Below are positions 46,672 through 56,507 of a DNA stretch of 64,000 nt, in pieces (position 1 is the stretch's first letter; every line of letters begins with the position of its first letter). The notes beneath the pieces were generated by a model, which saw only the letters and a list, made by a program, of their open reading frames with translations, was not told the origin of the DNA and did no database searches. The DNA is taken from positions 1 to 64,000 of IMG/VR virus record IMGVR_UViG_3300012001_000006. The stretch is one strand, 5' to 3'. The position numbers and the translations under genes are program-made. This DNA is from a virus.

Positions 46672-48156
46672 TTAGAATGTGAGATTCAGGGTCAGGGATT
46701 TCTTAAACAGGCCGTAGTAGTCTGTACTTATTGTTCCAGTGGTAGTACCCGTACCCTGTGCGATCCAGAGATCCAAGACGCCAGCTACCATGCGTGCGCC
46801 TACTACTTGCCCCCATTGCGTTGACGCGGCTGTAGCTGAAATTCCCTGTGCGCTATTACCTGTTAAGTAAAGACTGCCGATGTATCTGCTAACTCCTGTC
46901 GTCTTGTTAAGGATCGCCATTGCAATCTTTCGCGACCCCGCGTCAGGTCGCCGTACAGTGGATGCTTGCCCATTTATCTGCATGGAGATGGTATGCAGCA
47001 TGTAGGTGCTGTCTAGCCGATGGAATTTATGACTGCCGTTACCCAATTGCTGAATATCGGAGTTTTGATTAAAACCATTACCTTGTGTGCATTCTGCAAG
47101 TAGATCCCAATTTATGTCACCGAGAGGTGCAATCTTCGTTCCACCCCCATTCGACATAGCAAATGGAGGCCAGTAACGCGTACCTGTTTGTTCGGGGGAA
47201 CTAGCACCATACCCAGCTACCGCAGGGAGAATGCCAAAGTTTGTCCAGTAACCTGGAGAGGCCAGTAACGCGTAATTACCAACATTGTCATTATTACGGC
47301 AATAATTAGAGCTATACATCCAACCATAGCTAGAGGGATATGGGTCAGCAGTAGTTGTTGCTGTGCCTCCTGAAAGAATGTACCAACTTGCCCCATAAGT
47401 ACGGTAGTAAATAACATCGTCCGAGCCGCGTGCAATCATCCCCTGATTAGTGTCCACAATTACTTGCGTCCATGCTGCCGTGCCGGTACGCTTCCAAAGA
47501 CCGTAGTAACCGGCACTTGCACAGTTTGCCCAGACGGTGCCGCTGGCATCTTCGGTAATATAGATAAAACATTTGGATTGAGAATCTACCGTACCGACCC
47601 CTGTTGTAAGGTCTACCGCCTGAACAGTGTATGGGTTGGCTTGCATGGCGATGAAGAGCAAGTTCTTCGAATCACTCCGCCAAGAACAGGAATATTGGGC
47701 GTATTGCGCCGCATACGCGTATGTTGAAACAGGCTCTGCGTTCGCTATATCACGGTGCAAACAGGTCATCGGAGTAGACGCAATGATCAAATCCCTCTTA
47801 TTCGAGAGATCAGACCGTTCAGACATCAGGATATTGGTGCTGGCAGTAAATCCGGCGGCAGTATTCGTCATAGCCGTGCTGGCCGCGTTGACCGCCGTAA
47901 CGGAATTAGTTTGCGCCGTCTGCAAAGCCGTGACCGCTGCCGCTTCCGACGCGGAATTCGCTGTCGTGGCGGCATTCAACGCCGTCACACTGTCACTCAT
48001 CATCCCTGCTGCAACCGCCTGGAAGTCCGTACCGGCCTGAAGCAGTTGCAGACCTTTCGTGTAGATTGCAATCTGCTCAGTGGTGGCCGTACCTGCCGTG
48101 ATTAAATCGGCCAGTGCGTTGATAAGTTGTGCGCTGAGTTGAACTGAAGTCGTCAT
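46672..48156 (-). CDS. tail fibre / receptor-binding protein
   Basis: Residues 1-115 are an Ala/Thr-rich helix (ALNAATTANSASEAAAVTAL) like the neighbouring fibre shaft. Residues 115-494 are rich in Trp, Tyr, Gly and Ser (SCSWRSDSKNLLFIAM, SGTVWANCASAGYYGLWK, SSYGWMYSSNYC), like a beta-propeller or beta-helix receptor-binding head. DNA for this part is clearly more AT-rich than the rest of the window, pointing to a swapped host-range module. It is immediately downstream of the long fibre gene. Confidence 0.7.
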   Translation of the reverse strand: MTTSVQLSAQLINALADLITAGTATTEQIAIYTKGLQLLQAGTDFQAVAAGMMSDSVTALNAATTANSASEAAAVTALQTAQTNSVTAVNAASTAMTNTAAGFTASTNILMSERSDLSNKRDLIIASTPMTCLHRDIANAEPVSTYAYAAQYAQYSCSWRSDSKNLLFIAMQANPYTVQAVDLTTGVGTVDSQSKCFIYITEDASGTVWANCASAGYYGLWKRTGTAAWTQVIVDTNQGMIARGSDDVIYYRTYGASWYILSGGTATTTADPYPSSYGWMYSSNYCRNNDNVGNYALLASPGYWTNFGILPAVAGYGASSPEQTGTRYWPPFAMSNGGGTKIAPLGDINWDLLAECTQGNGFNQNSDIQQLGNGSHKFHRLDSTYMLHTISMQINGQASTVRRPDAGSRKIAMAILNKTTGVSRYIGSLYLTGNSAQGISATAASTQWGQVVGARMVAGVLDLWIAQGTGTTTGTISTDYYGLFKKSLTLNLTF

Positions 48157-48157
48157 G

Positions 48158-50260
48158 TTAGTAGCCTCTTGTCATAATTAAAATATCCTTTATGTCGCCC
48201 ATATCCAGAAATCGATAGAGGGCGGCACTCTGTTCGCTTGCGAGTAATGAACTTGCGGTGACACTGTTTGCGGTGATGGCGGTAATTGCAGCCTGCGTTG
48301 CGGTCGATACCGGCTTGTTGAGGTCGCTGGTGTTGTCCACATTGTCGAGGCCCACATCGCCCTTTACCAGCACCACTACGCCACCCTTGCCGGCGACCGA
48401 ATCCACTGCACCGCTGGTGATGTAGATGTAGGCGGAACCCGACCAGCGGTAAGCCTTGTTGGTGTCCAGCGCCACGTAAATCTTGCCCGCCTCACCGATA
48501 GCCGGCATCGAGGCGAGGTTGGCGAATTCCAGTACGTCATCGACGTAACTTGGTAGGTAGGCCGCTGCGATCTTGCTGTCGGAACCGAGCGGCGCTACAC
48601 CGCTTGCGGCGCCCTTTTGTGCTGCGTCGAGCGGCGTGAATGTCAGCGCCGTCGTAACGTTTAATGCCGTCAGCTCGCTGCGAATCGTGGCCGAGGTTTT
48701 GTTCTCGACGTTGCCCAATCCAATCGCTGCCGCGGTGATGGTGGGCTTGTTTAGTATTTGCGCAACGCCTGTTGTTGCGTTCCAGTCGGCGTTAATTTGC
48801 CCCGACGCCGCCTGGGCCGCCGACGCTGCTGACGCTGCTGCGCTGGCTGCGGCCGCCTCTGCTTGAGTAGTTGAGACGCCAGCCTGGGTTGTCGCCGTGG
48901 TTGCGCTACTTACTGCCGCCGCTGCCTGTGTAGTTGCGGCAGTTGCGCTGTCGGATGCTGATGTTGCGCTGGTGGCGGCGCTGGCGGCGCTGGTTGAGGC
49001 GGCCAAAGCACTTGCTGACGCGTCTGCCGCTTTAGTCGTTGCTGTCGTCACGCTGGTTGCCGCCGCAGCAGCACTACCCGCTGCTGCCGCTGCACTGCTT
49101 GCCGAACCTGTAGCTGAAGCAGACGCCGCTGTGGCACTGGATGCGGCCGTCGCGACAGAGCTGGCGGCGCTGGCGGCACTTGCTGCGGCGTCAGTCGCCT
49201 GCGCCGTTGCGAGCGTTACCTGGGCGGCGCCGTTTGTTGTCGCCGCGGTAGCTTGAGTCGTTGCAGTCACGGCGGAGTCTGCGGCGGAAGTAGCGCTAAT
49301 TGAAGCTGCTGTGGCGCTTGCGGCCGATTCTGTGACGTGATCGCCAGCGGTGATTGCGGAAGCTGCTGATGCGGTTGCAGAAGCTGCGGAGTTGCCCGCC
49401 TGCGCGGTCGAGATACCCGCCTGCGCGGTCGAGATACCCGCCTGCGTGGTTGCTGTAGCAGCGCTGTCTGACGATGCTGTTGCGCTGGTGGCTGAAGCTG
49501 TCGCGCTTGTGGCGGCGCCGGATGCTGATCCTGCGGCTGCTGCGGCCGACAGGGCCGCGTTGACCGTTTCAATCTGAGCGTCAGCGTCGTAGTCGCCCCA
49601 TGCGGTGCCGCTATAGACGCGCAGCTTGTGTTCTGTGGTGTTGAAGTACTCGGTGCCGGCGGTCAGTGCGGCGCCGTTGCCGTCAAGTGCTGGATCGGTA
49701 GCGAACGAGCCTAAATACTTTTCGCGAAATGATGCGAGTTGCGCTGCCAGGGCTGATGCGGAGCTGGCGGCGGCGGTCGCTTGCGTGGTTGCGGTAATTG
49801 CACTGTCCGCGGCGGCAGTAGCGTTAGTCGCCACACCGGCAGCCGTCGAGACCACGACGGCGGTGTCGGCAACGACGGTGTTGTATTGGGCCGCAACGAC
49901 CGCAAAGCCAGACGGTGACGCTGCCGTCATCATCTCTTGCAATTTATACATTGTCGCCGTCCAGATCGCTGCCGTACCAACGTCGCCTTGAGCGATCGTT
50001 GGCAGCATGTCTGGGTAGGTGTAATCCGCAACGAAAACGCCAGGCGCGGAAGAATTTGTGTCGCCGACATAGTTGCCGGTCAGCGTGACGTGGGTGTTGG
50101 TGCCGTCGAATGTAGCATCAGCGGCGACGGTATAAGGCACAAGCAGTGAGTCCACCATGAAGATGGAGTTCCGCTTGATTCGCAAGGTCAAGTCGATGCC
50201 CGCAAGGACAACCGCCTGGCTACCGTTCGTTACGCTGCACGTCTGTTTAACTTGTGACAT
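48158..50260 (-). CDS. Ala-rich tail fibre protein
   Basis: The second ATG (50260, MSQVK) has better spacing to GGTGG than the first. Residues 1-120 are beta-rich, probably for attachment to the tail tip. Residues 140-480 are Ala/Ser/Thr repeats (SATASATSATASSDSAATAT and similar), a trimeric coiled shaft. The C-terminal part (ILNKPTITAAAIGLGNVENK, YIYITSGAVDSVAGK, KGDVGLDNVDNTSDLNKP) carries the collar motifs of T4-like and lambda Stf-type fibres. A 21-bp tandem repeat (49399-49440) sits in the shaft. Confidence 0.8.
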   Translation of the reverse strand: MSQVKQTCSVTNGSQAVVLAGIDLTLRIKRNSIFMVDSLLVPYTVAADATFDGTNTHVTLTGNYVGDTNSSAPGVFVADYTYPDMLPTIAQGDVGTAAIWTATMYKLQEMMTAASPSGFAVVAAQYNTVVADTAVVVSTAAGVATNATAAADSAITATTQATAAASSASALAAQLASFREKYLGSFATDPALDGNGAALTAGTEYFNTTEHKLRVYSGTAWGDYDADAQIETVNAALSAAAAAGSASGAATSATASATSATASSDSAATATTQAGISTAQAGISTAQAGNSAASATASAASAITAGDHVTESAASATAASISATSAADSAVTATTQATAATTNGAAQVTLATAQATDAAASAASAASSVATAASSATAASASATGSASSAAAAAGSAAAAATSVTTATTKAADASASALAASTSAASAATSATSASDSATAATTQAAAAVSSATTATTQAGVSTTQAEAAAASAAASAASAAQAASGQINADWNATTGVAQILNKPTITAAAIGLGNVENKTSATIRSELTALNVTTALTFTPLDAAQKGAASGVAPLGSDSKIAAAYLPSYVDDVLEFANLASMPAIGEAGKIYVALDTNKAYRWSGSAYIYITSGAVDSVAGKGGVVVLVKGDVGLDNVDNTSDLNKPVSTATQAAITAITANSVTASSLLASEQSAALYRFLDMGDIKDILIMTRGY
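49399..49440 (-). repeat. 21-bp tandem repeat in fibre shaft
   Basis: Two exact copies (49399-49419, 49420-49440), encoding AGISTAQ twice and followed by a third diverged copy. A likely slippage or recombination site that changes fibre length. Confidence 0.8.
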
Positions 50261-50297
50261 TTTCATCCACCGATTCGACTTCTGGCGATTCTATCAT

Positions 50298-50313
50298 AAG
50301 TCATGACTGACTT
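50298..50313. promoter_or_regulatory. fibre promoter with perfect operator AAGTCA-TGAC-TGACTT
   Basis: Perfect palindrome; on the minus strand TATGAT directly abuts it (50293-50298) as a -10. It gives the fibre genes their own regulated transcript. Confidence 0.65.
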
Positions 50314-50323
50314 ATGCGAGAAA

Positions 50324-50734
50324 TTAAAAATTATTCAGCTTTGCAGTTACGGCGGCAACATGGGAGACGATCGTCGGCACCGTACTGATGCTCGTTAGAG
50401 TGTCCTTGCCGGCTATTCTGGCACCCTCAATGTTCGGCCCGATCACGTTATTCCAGGTGTCGCCGATGGTCTTAATCCGGTCGGCGGTATCTTTGGGCGA
50501 CATGCCGGTCTCTGTTGATTCAGCCCGAACCCACGGAAAGCCCGTCACGTCTTGCGGGTAGCCCGCCGTCACGTAGGCGCGCGCATCGTCGTACTTGGCC
50601 TTATAGGTGGCGTCCTGCCCCTGGACGGTCGTGATGTACCGCGCGCGGGCCTCGCCGGCGGCTGTATCGATCTTGTCGCGACCCCAGACGCGAGCCTCCT
50701 CGTCGGTCTTGAACGGGTGAATGTCAAATCGCAT
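50324..50734 (-). CDS. tail-tip associated protein, 136 aa
   Basis: Small protein upstream of the fibre gene (KTDEEARVWGRDKIDTAAG, VQGQDATYKAKYDDARAYV, TAGYPQDVTGFPWVRAE). This resembles fibre-associated or fibre-assembly proteins of siphoviruses, but I cannot name a family. Its start overlaps the end of the 131-aa gene. Confidence 0.5.
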   Translation of the reverse strand: MRFDIHPFKTDEEARVWGRDKIDTAAGEARARYITTVQGQDATYKAKYDDARAYVTAGYPQDVTGFPWVRAESTETGMSPKDTADRIKTIGDTWNNVIGPNIEGARIAGKDTLTSISTVPTIVSHVAAVTAKLNNF

Positions 50735-51119
50735 GGATGGTTACTCGCTTGTCTTGATAGGGAAAGAGCGTCAGCAGCACCGTGTAGGTGCCGGCCAGCG
50801 CAAACGTCATCGTCACATCGACAGCCGCGTCGGTGACGCCAGACATCGCTGTCGGGCCAGTCACGTCGATCTTGGCGCCGACCGGTACGCCGCTAATCAC
50901 CAGCTCGTCGGTGGAGTCGGCCGTCACGGTCATCTTCGAGAACATAGCGGGGCTTTCCGGTCGCGCCACCTTCTCCCCGCCGACGATATACTCGGTTTGC
51001 GGGTTAGCCTCATCGCCCATCCAGAGGTTGTCGCCTTGTAGTTCAATCATCCCCTCCGGCACGCTCCCCATGAAAAGGATTCGGCCGGCAGCATCGTACT
51101 TCGCATACTTCACATTCAT
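50724..51119 (-). CDS. tail-associated protein with Ig-like fold, 131 aa
   Basis: The start is ATG 51119, overlapping the J-gene stop (ATGA), with GGAG upstream; a longer frame is J-gene shadow. Residues 1-60 are a small beta domain (YAKYDAAGRILFMGSVPEG, NLWMGDEANPQTEYI). Residues 60-131 form an Ig-like sandwich (DELVISGVPVGAKIDVTGP, DVTMTFALAGTYTVLLT). Probable tail-tip or fibre-adaptor protein. Confidence 0.55.
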   Translation of the reverse strand: MNVKYAKYDAAGRILFMGSVPEGMIELQGDNLWMGDEANPQTEYIVGGEKVARPESPAMFSKMTVTADSTDELVISGVPVGAKIDVTGPTAMSGVTDAAVDVTMTFALAGTYTVLLTLFPYQDKRVTIHAI

Positions 51120-54100
51120 CGCATCACTCCAAGAAAAGTCACACCCCATGCCGCCAAGTCCCACGTACCGTCCGTCCAGTTATTGCCGACCCACATCGTA
51201 AAGGTATGAGTGCCGGCGCCAAGGAAGACTTTCGCGCTCGCGATGTGCGACTGCGTGACGCCACCGTATGCGGTGTCCGCCCAATCTAGGTAGGTGTTGC
51301 CATCTACCTTCACCATAAAGCGCGTGTTGCCGCCGGTGAACCCGCTGCCAGTCTGGCTGGCTTGCCAGTTGGCGACGGTCAGCACATTCACGGCGTCATT
51401 GAAGCTCAGCGTCAGCGATGCGATCTGCACCAGCGACCCCGCGACGAGACCGGACGCAGAATAGGCGCCGCTAACGTACGACGGCACAGTTACCGCGTTG
51501 CCTGCAATCTTTAAGGTGTTGATTTGCGCATCACCAATCTTGGCGGTGGCAATTGATGCGTCACCAATCAAGGCGGTGCTGATGATTACAGCCGGCGTGC
51601 CGCCGACCGCACCAATCGTGAACGGGTACACGTTTGGATAGCCTGGCATAACCACCGAGAAGCTGTCGGCCCGCACCATAAATTCAGAGACCGGCACGCC
51701 GTTGATGGTAGTGCTGGCGAGTCCATAGCCAGAGACGTAGCCGTTGTTGTCGATCTTGACGGTGTACTGCGCCGCCAACCCGTTGATTGATGTCGCCTGA
51801 ACGCCGATCGCCGTTGTGTGGTCTGCAACCGTGCTGGAGATGGTTGATATTGCCGCGGCACTCGCTGAGTCTGCGTTGGCACGTACCGTCGTTTCTGTAG
51901 CGATGGACGCCGTGTTGTCGTCAACCGTCGCCATCAACGCACTGATCGTTGTTGCGAGCGCTGAGTCCGCGGTCGTGCGTGCGGTCGTTTCCGTAACGAT
52001 TGCCGCCGTGTTGGTGTCAGTACTCGCTGCCACAGCGTCGATGCGCGCACTGAGGGCGCTGTCCGCGGTGGTGCGCGCGGTTATTTCGGTGGAGATAACC
52101 GCCGTGTTGTTGTTTGTCACTGCCGACACCGAACTCAGTGTCGAAGAAATGGCATCAGTTGTCGTGTTGACGGAGTTGGCAAGATTGGTGATGGCCGTAC
52201 CGCGCTCGGTCGCTTCGGCCAACACTCGCGCCGCCACGCTACCCAGCAGCCCGACAGGGCCGTCAACAAGGTTGATGCGATCCTGCAAGGTCGTGATAAG
52301 TTGTGAGTCCTTCAGTACGCCACCCGCAATCGCGTCCACATCCATATAGGGCGTCTTGAAGTGCGTCACGGCGGAAGGCAGCAACTCGGTCTTGCCGAAC
52401 GCGTCATAGGCGGCAATGCGGTAATAATAATCCGCATTGAACATCAGCTTCGACAGGGTGATCGCCTTGTCGGGGCCGTCAAATACCACGAATGTATCGC
52501 CGTAGGTGGCTATACCGGCGTCAGAAAGATCGTTGGCGTTTTGCGACAGCCAGATCGTCGCGCCGGCGAAGTCGGGGTCTTCTGAGTGGGCGTACGAAAT
52601 CGCAGCGGAGTTATAGGTCGCTGTGGAATCTGTGCCAAGCACTATCGGCGGCGGATTGTACGCATCGAGCGTGGTGATAGGCCCGAGATTGTTGGACTTA
52701 TCGCGCATCCTGATCTGAAACTGAAGGTGACGTTCGATGCCATCTTCGAAGTTGTGTTCGTACGAGTAGGTGTAGTTGCTGGCGGTCACGTACTCGGTTC
52801 TACGCAGCGTCACGCCCGCTTTGTCGAATATCTTGATCTCGTAATCTTTGAATTGCGGGTCAAGCGCACCGGCATCAGCGCCGACCGGCTCAGATCCGAA
52901 CTCGTACGAGTGCGTCAGCGAGTTGTAGCGCCAACTGATCTTGCAGTTCTTGCCAGACCAGATGAATTCAGCGCCGGTGACGCTGCCAACATTCACCTTT
53001 GGCAGTTCGCCAATGACTGTGTAGGTGATGGATGGCGATATGGCGAGCGCGCAGCGTTTGCCGAACGCGTCATAGGCGACGACCGTTACGGTCAGCACGT
53101 CGCCCTTGGCGGTGTCGATCGCGGTGTCGGTGCGATGCGGTACGGAGCCGATCTTGATTTGCGGGCCGTCATTCTTCTTCACATAGATGTCGGCGCCATC
53201 ATACATACCGGTTTGCGGCAGCGCCCAGGAGGCAACCGCTTTGCTAACGATATTGCTGCCGGAGACGTATGTCTCCTCGTACATGACCAGATCCATTACC
53301 GGCCCGATGATGGAATCTTCTGGGTGAATGACGGGCGGCGTGGTGGTGCCATACCGTCCGAAGTCATAGACCAGCGGGTCATACTGAAGCGCCGTAATGT
53401 CGCGACGATACTCGTGCGAGCCGATGATTGAAGTGACGCGGAAAGCCTGTTTCACCTTACCGACTTCGCCGAACATCCAGTTGCCGTACAGGGCGGCAGT
53501 CTGGATCATTGGCGTCTGAAGTGTGATGACGGAGGTATCGCCAGGTACGTTGACGACGTTGACCTCCTCGACAACATCAGTATCCCAAAGTGTGTAGGCT
53601 GCGCCAACCACCAAGCCGGCCGGATCGTCAACGATGACGCCGTAGCTTCCACCGCCCTGATCAAAGGTGGCCGACGCGCGCACGTCGATCGTGCCGACCT
53701 TGAGACGCTTGACCGTCTTCATGCCGTTGTAACCGGTGAGGAAGATCGAGTCACCTGCGATGTTGTAGATGGCGCCGGCCGCTTGCTGTTGTGTGTCATG
53801 CAGCGCCAGCAGCATGTACTGCTTGCCGGCCTCCATCGTGACTGGCCGGTCGAGCTGAACAACGGATGCGGTATTGTCGTCGTTAAACCGTCCCGCCTGC
53901 GCCCAATTCGGCATGTCGTGCTGAACGTAGATCAGACTACCTACCGTGCAGCTAATCGCTTCGAGCGGCGCGGAAAAGCTGACAGTTTTCAGAATATAGC
54001 GATTCAAGTTCATCATGAACTGCGCTTCCTTGAACGCTGTCTCCGCATTGTCCACGCCATACATCGTGATCGCCGAGTTGCGTGTTGGCGTGCCGTTCAC

Positions 54101-56134
54101 CAGTACCGCCGGATCGTAAACCTTGACCGTCTTTTGCTTGTAACTGTCCGTCTTGTCGAAGTAGGTAACGTCAATACTATTGGCGCGATCGGCGGTGCCG
54201 AGCCAGGTTTCCTTGTATGTGTTTTCGATCATATTGGCGACCGAGAACATCATTACCGGCGTAGCGGGCGCCTCCGTGATGATTGAATACTTGGTGCCGA
54301 TATTGACCATCTGCGCGTGACCGACGCGCAAAACAAGCTGCGCGGCGTCCCAGACGTTCGACACCGTGTCAAATGGGCCGTGCCAGGTGAGACCTTCGTC
54401 GTCGCAATAGACGGCCCAAGTTTTGAACGCTGAAAAATCGAGGCGGGCAGAGTTGACGCCGGCGCCATACCGCTTGTTCGTCAACATATCCCACAAGATC
54501 CATGCGGGGTTGCTGCTGGCGCTTGGATACCAATTCTCTATCGTCGCCCAACTGCCAGGCAAGCCGTAGGCGTTAATGATGCGGCCGCCGTTCATGAATG
54601 TCACGTTTGGAACGCCGCTAATTGTGTCATCCAGAACGATGCGCAGACCGAGCAGCGCTGTGTTTGGGTAGGACAGCGTATCGTTGACAATCTCATTAAC
54701 GTCCGTAAGGTAGACGGTATCCATCACCGATGCGTCGGTCGACTTGGCGTTGGCACGCGAGACGCGAATGTCGTACTTTCCTTTTTCCAGAGGGCCGGTC
54801 TGATATGACCGGCGCACTGCCGACCGCATATTTGCCGTCATATCTGGCGTGTTGCCGTATAGTGGAACCGTCCCCGTTAAAACACTGCTGCCGCCGCCGT
54901 CATTACTGAAAGACGTGACAAGGGCGTTCGCGCTCAGGTACGTAAGCTCCGTTTGGTCGGTAATAGTTAAGCCAGTGTCGTCATAAGTCCACACATATGT
55001 TGGCGTAAGCAAACTGAATGCGCCTGTAACAGCATCCTGCACATAAATTTGACCGTCCTGGCCGGTCTGAATTACTTGGTCTGGGCCTGGCGCATTGGTG
55101 AGTGTAGCGGTGCAGTGGCGTTGACCGATAATGTGTGAGCCGATCGGGACGGGAGTCCAGCTTGACGCGCCAACCAGGCGGTAGTCCATATTCAACACGA
55201 CCGTCTGTTCCGAGGTCGATCCGTCGTTCAAGTCAGTCCTGCTCAAACCATACGGTGCGGTGAAGTCGAGGCGAAACGCATCCACGATCGCTTGAGTCGT
55301 GTAGTGGATATAGTCCTGTGATGTTTCCAGCCCCAAGCTGTGTGAGGTTGTAACGCCGCTAAACCAAGGTATTGGCGTTTGGTTCTGGTTGCCGAGTCGG
55401 ATGTCTGTTTGAACTTGCTTATAGTCCGTGATTGGGTTGTTGTTGATTTGAATGTCGGTAATGCCCGCGATCGGGCCTTCGCCGGCATTGATCAGCATGT
55501 ACAGGTCTTGCGTATCACCGTCGTTCACGACGAACATATCAATTACGTTCCCGGCGGTACGAAACTTGCCGTATGAAACTGGCACCGGCGCCCCCTCAAC
55601 GGAGGTAAGTTTTGCGCCATCAATGCCGTACGTTGTCGAGCTGGTGCTTGAATTGGTTGGCTTGCTTGGCGCGAGGATGCCTTGAATCAGCATCGATCCC
55701 GCCACCATAACGATGCCTTGGGCTAATCCAACACTCACGCCCATATCACCGGCAAAGGCGGCAAAGCCAGCGCCGCCCGTCATGACGCCAAGCGCGATAA
55801 TCGCAATGATCGCCACAATTTGCTTCGCGCCGTTACTGCCTGCCGGTACAGGGCAGACAACCAAATTGTCCGTCCTGTCCAAATACGTTACCGCAAACTT
55901 GTCGCTTTCAACAATCTTCCCATTGACCGACACGACGACCAGATCAGCAACGATTGGGAAGTAGTCTTGAAGGGTTTTTTTAGCGCCCCAAAGCACTGTC
56001 TCGCGCACGAACTCACGCGGGTTGAATGGATTGGTAACGCGAATGACGGGAATCTCGACAGGCTGAGCAAGCTCGCTCGTCTTGGATCTGCGTACGCGTT
56101 TTTTAAGCGATTTTTTAGTGACCGACGTATTCAT
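51116..56134 (-). CDS. tail tip / host-specificity protein J with I-like N-terminus
   Basis: A 1672-residue central tail protein. I chose the ATG at 56134 (MNTSVTKKSL). Residues 1-20 are basic; 105-160 hold membrane-like segments (KQIVAIIAIIALGVMTGGAG, LAQGIVMVAGSMLIQGIL), as in lambda gpI, here joined to J. The middle has the J core (SWTPVPIGSHIIGQ, YDIRVSRANAKSTDASVMDT, WILWDMLTNKRYGAGV) and fibronectin-like domains (about 1000-1320). Residues 1350-1500 repeat TARTTADSALSARIDAVAA-like units, and the end is a beta-rich tip. It determines receptor contact. Confidence 0.9.
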   Translation of the reverse strand: MNTSVTKKSLKKRVRRSKTSELAQPVEIPVIRVTNPFNPREFVRETVLWGAKKTLQDYFPIVADLVVVSVNGKIVESDKFAVTYLDRTDNLVVCPVPAGSNGAKQIVAIIAIIALGVMTGGAGFAAFAGDMGVSVGLAQGIVMVAGSMLIQGILAPSKPTNSSTSSTTYGIDGAKLTSVEGAPVPVSYGKFRTAGNVIDMFVVNDGDTQDLYMLINAGEGPIAGITDIQINNNPITDYKQVQTDIRLGNQNQTPIPWFSGVTTSHSLGLETSQDYIHYTTQAIVDAFRLDFTAPYGLSRTDLNDGSTSEQTVVLNMDYRLVGASSWTPVPIGSHIIGQRHCTATLTNAPGPDQVIQTGQDGQIYVQDAVTGAFSLLTPTYVWTYDDTGLTITDQTELTYLSANALVTSFSNDGGGSSVLTGTVPLYGNTPDMTANMRSAVRRSYQTGPLEKGKYDIRVSRANAKSTDASVMDTVYLTDVNEIVNDTLSYPNTALLGLRIVLDDTISGVPNVTFMNGGRIINAYGLPGSWATIENWYPSASSNPAWILWDMLTNKRYGAGVNSARLDFSAFKTWAVYCDDEGLTWHGPFDTVSNVWDAAQLVLRVGHAQMVNIGTKYSIITEAPATPVMMFSVANMIENTYKETWLGTADRANSIDVTYFDKTDSYKQKTVKVYDPAVLVNGTPTRNSAITMYGVDNAETAFKEAQFMMNLNRYILKTVSFSAPLEAISCTVGSLIYVQHDMPNWAQAGRFNDDNTASVVQLDRPVTMEAGKQYMLLALHDTQQQAAGAIYNIAGDSIFLTGYNGMKTVKRLKVGTIDVRASATFDQGGGSYGVIVDDPAGLVVGAAYTLWDTDVVEEVNVVNVPGDTSVITLQTPMIQTAALYGNWMFGEVGKVKQAFRVTSIIGSHEYRRDITALQYDPLVYDFGRYGTTTPPVIHPEDSIIGPVMDLVMYEETYVSGSNIVSKAVASWALPQTGMYDGADIYVKKNDGPQIKIGSVPHRTDTAIDTAKGDVLTVTVVAYDAFGKRCALAISPSITYTVIGELPKVNVGSVTGAEFIWSGKNCKISWRYNSLTHSYEFGSEPVGADAGALDPQFKDYEIKIFDKAGVTLRRTEYVTASNYTYSYEHNFEDGIERHLQFQIRMRDKSNNLGPITTLDAYNPPPIVLGTDSTATYNSAAISYAHSEDPDFAGATIWLSQNANDLSDAGIATYGDTFVVFDGPDKAITLSKLMFNADYYYRIAAYDAFGKTELLPSAVTHFKTPYMDVDAIAGGVLKDSQLITTLQDRINLVDGPVGLLGSVAARVLAEATERGTAITNLANSVNTTTDAISSTLSSVSAVTNNNTAVISTEITARTTADSALSARIDAVAASTDTNTAAIVTETTARTTADSALATTISALMATVDDNTASIATETTVRANADSASAAAISTISSTVADHTTAIGVQATSINGLAAQYTVKIDNNGYVSGYGLASTTINGVPVSEFMVRADSFSVVMPGYPNVYPFTIGAVGGTPAVIISTALIGDASIATAKIGDAQINTLKIAGNAVTVPSYVSGAYSASGLVAGSLVQIASLTLSFNDAVNVLTVANWQASQTGSGFTGGNTRFMVKVDGNTYLDWADTAYGGVTQSHIASAKVFLGAGTHTFTMWVGNNWTDGTWDLAAWGVTFLGVMR

Positions 56135-56507
56135 AGAATCCCACAATTCTTTGCTTCCAACTTTCAACTTGAACAATCGACACGCCGCCTGAGTGTTCCC
56201 ACGTATGAATCATTTGGTACTGGTTAATCATGTAGCCGACATGTGCGACGTACCGCCCTACCCGAATCAGCACCACGGCGCCTGGCCGCTGCTTAACTTC
56301 TTTCCATTGCGGCAGGGTCGCGCCCATCATTGCCGCGACAAGTGCTTGGTCGCTGGCGAATCCGAAGTCAGGTAATGACTTACCTTGGCGCCGATGCAAA
56401 TCCATGATCAAGCCGTAGCAGTCGAACCTTGCAGGGCCGCGGCCGCCGTATTGGAATGGGACACCAATCAGGTCTGCGAAGTCGATCGGCACTTCCTGAT
56501 TAGCCAT
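56115..56507 (-). CDS. NlpC/P60 tail peptidase (lambda gpK-like)
   Basis: Start at ATG 56507, 8 bases inside the gpL-like gene. Motifs: IDFADLIGVPFQYGGRGPAR, FDCYGLIMDLHRRQG (catalytic Cys, near residue 30) and GRYVAHVGYMIN (His, near 86). It probably cuts peptidoglycan during DNA entry and helps tail-tip assembly. The gene order M-L-K-I/J matches lambda. Its stop lies inside the J gene. Confidence 0.88.
   Translation of the reverse strand: MANQEVPIDFADLIGVPFQYGGRGPARFDCYGLIMDLHRRQGKSLPDFGFASDQALVAAMMGATLPQWKEVKQRPGAVVLIRVGRYVAHVGYMINQYQMIHTWEHSGGVSIVQVESWKQRIVGFYEYVGH

Noticed and set aside
48897-49991. Ala/Val-rich plus-strand frames in the fibre region
   Set aside because: Antisense shadows of the Ala/Ser/Thr repeats of the fibre gene, without ribosome sites.
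56365-56381. AAGTCA-GGTAA-TGACTT inside the NlpC-type gene
   Set aside because: Half-sites are perfect, but the spacer is 5 not 4 and it is coding. Left out of the operator count.
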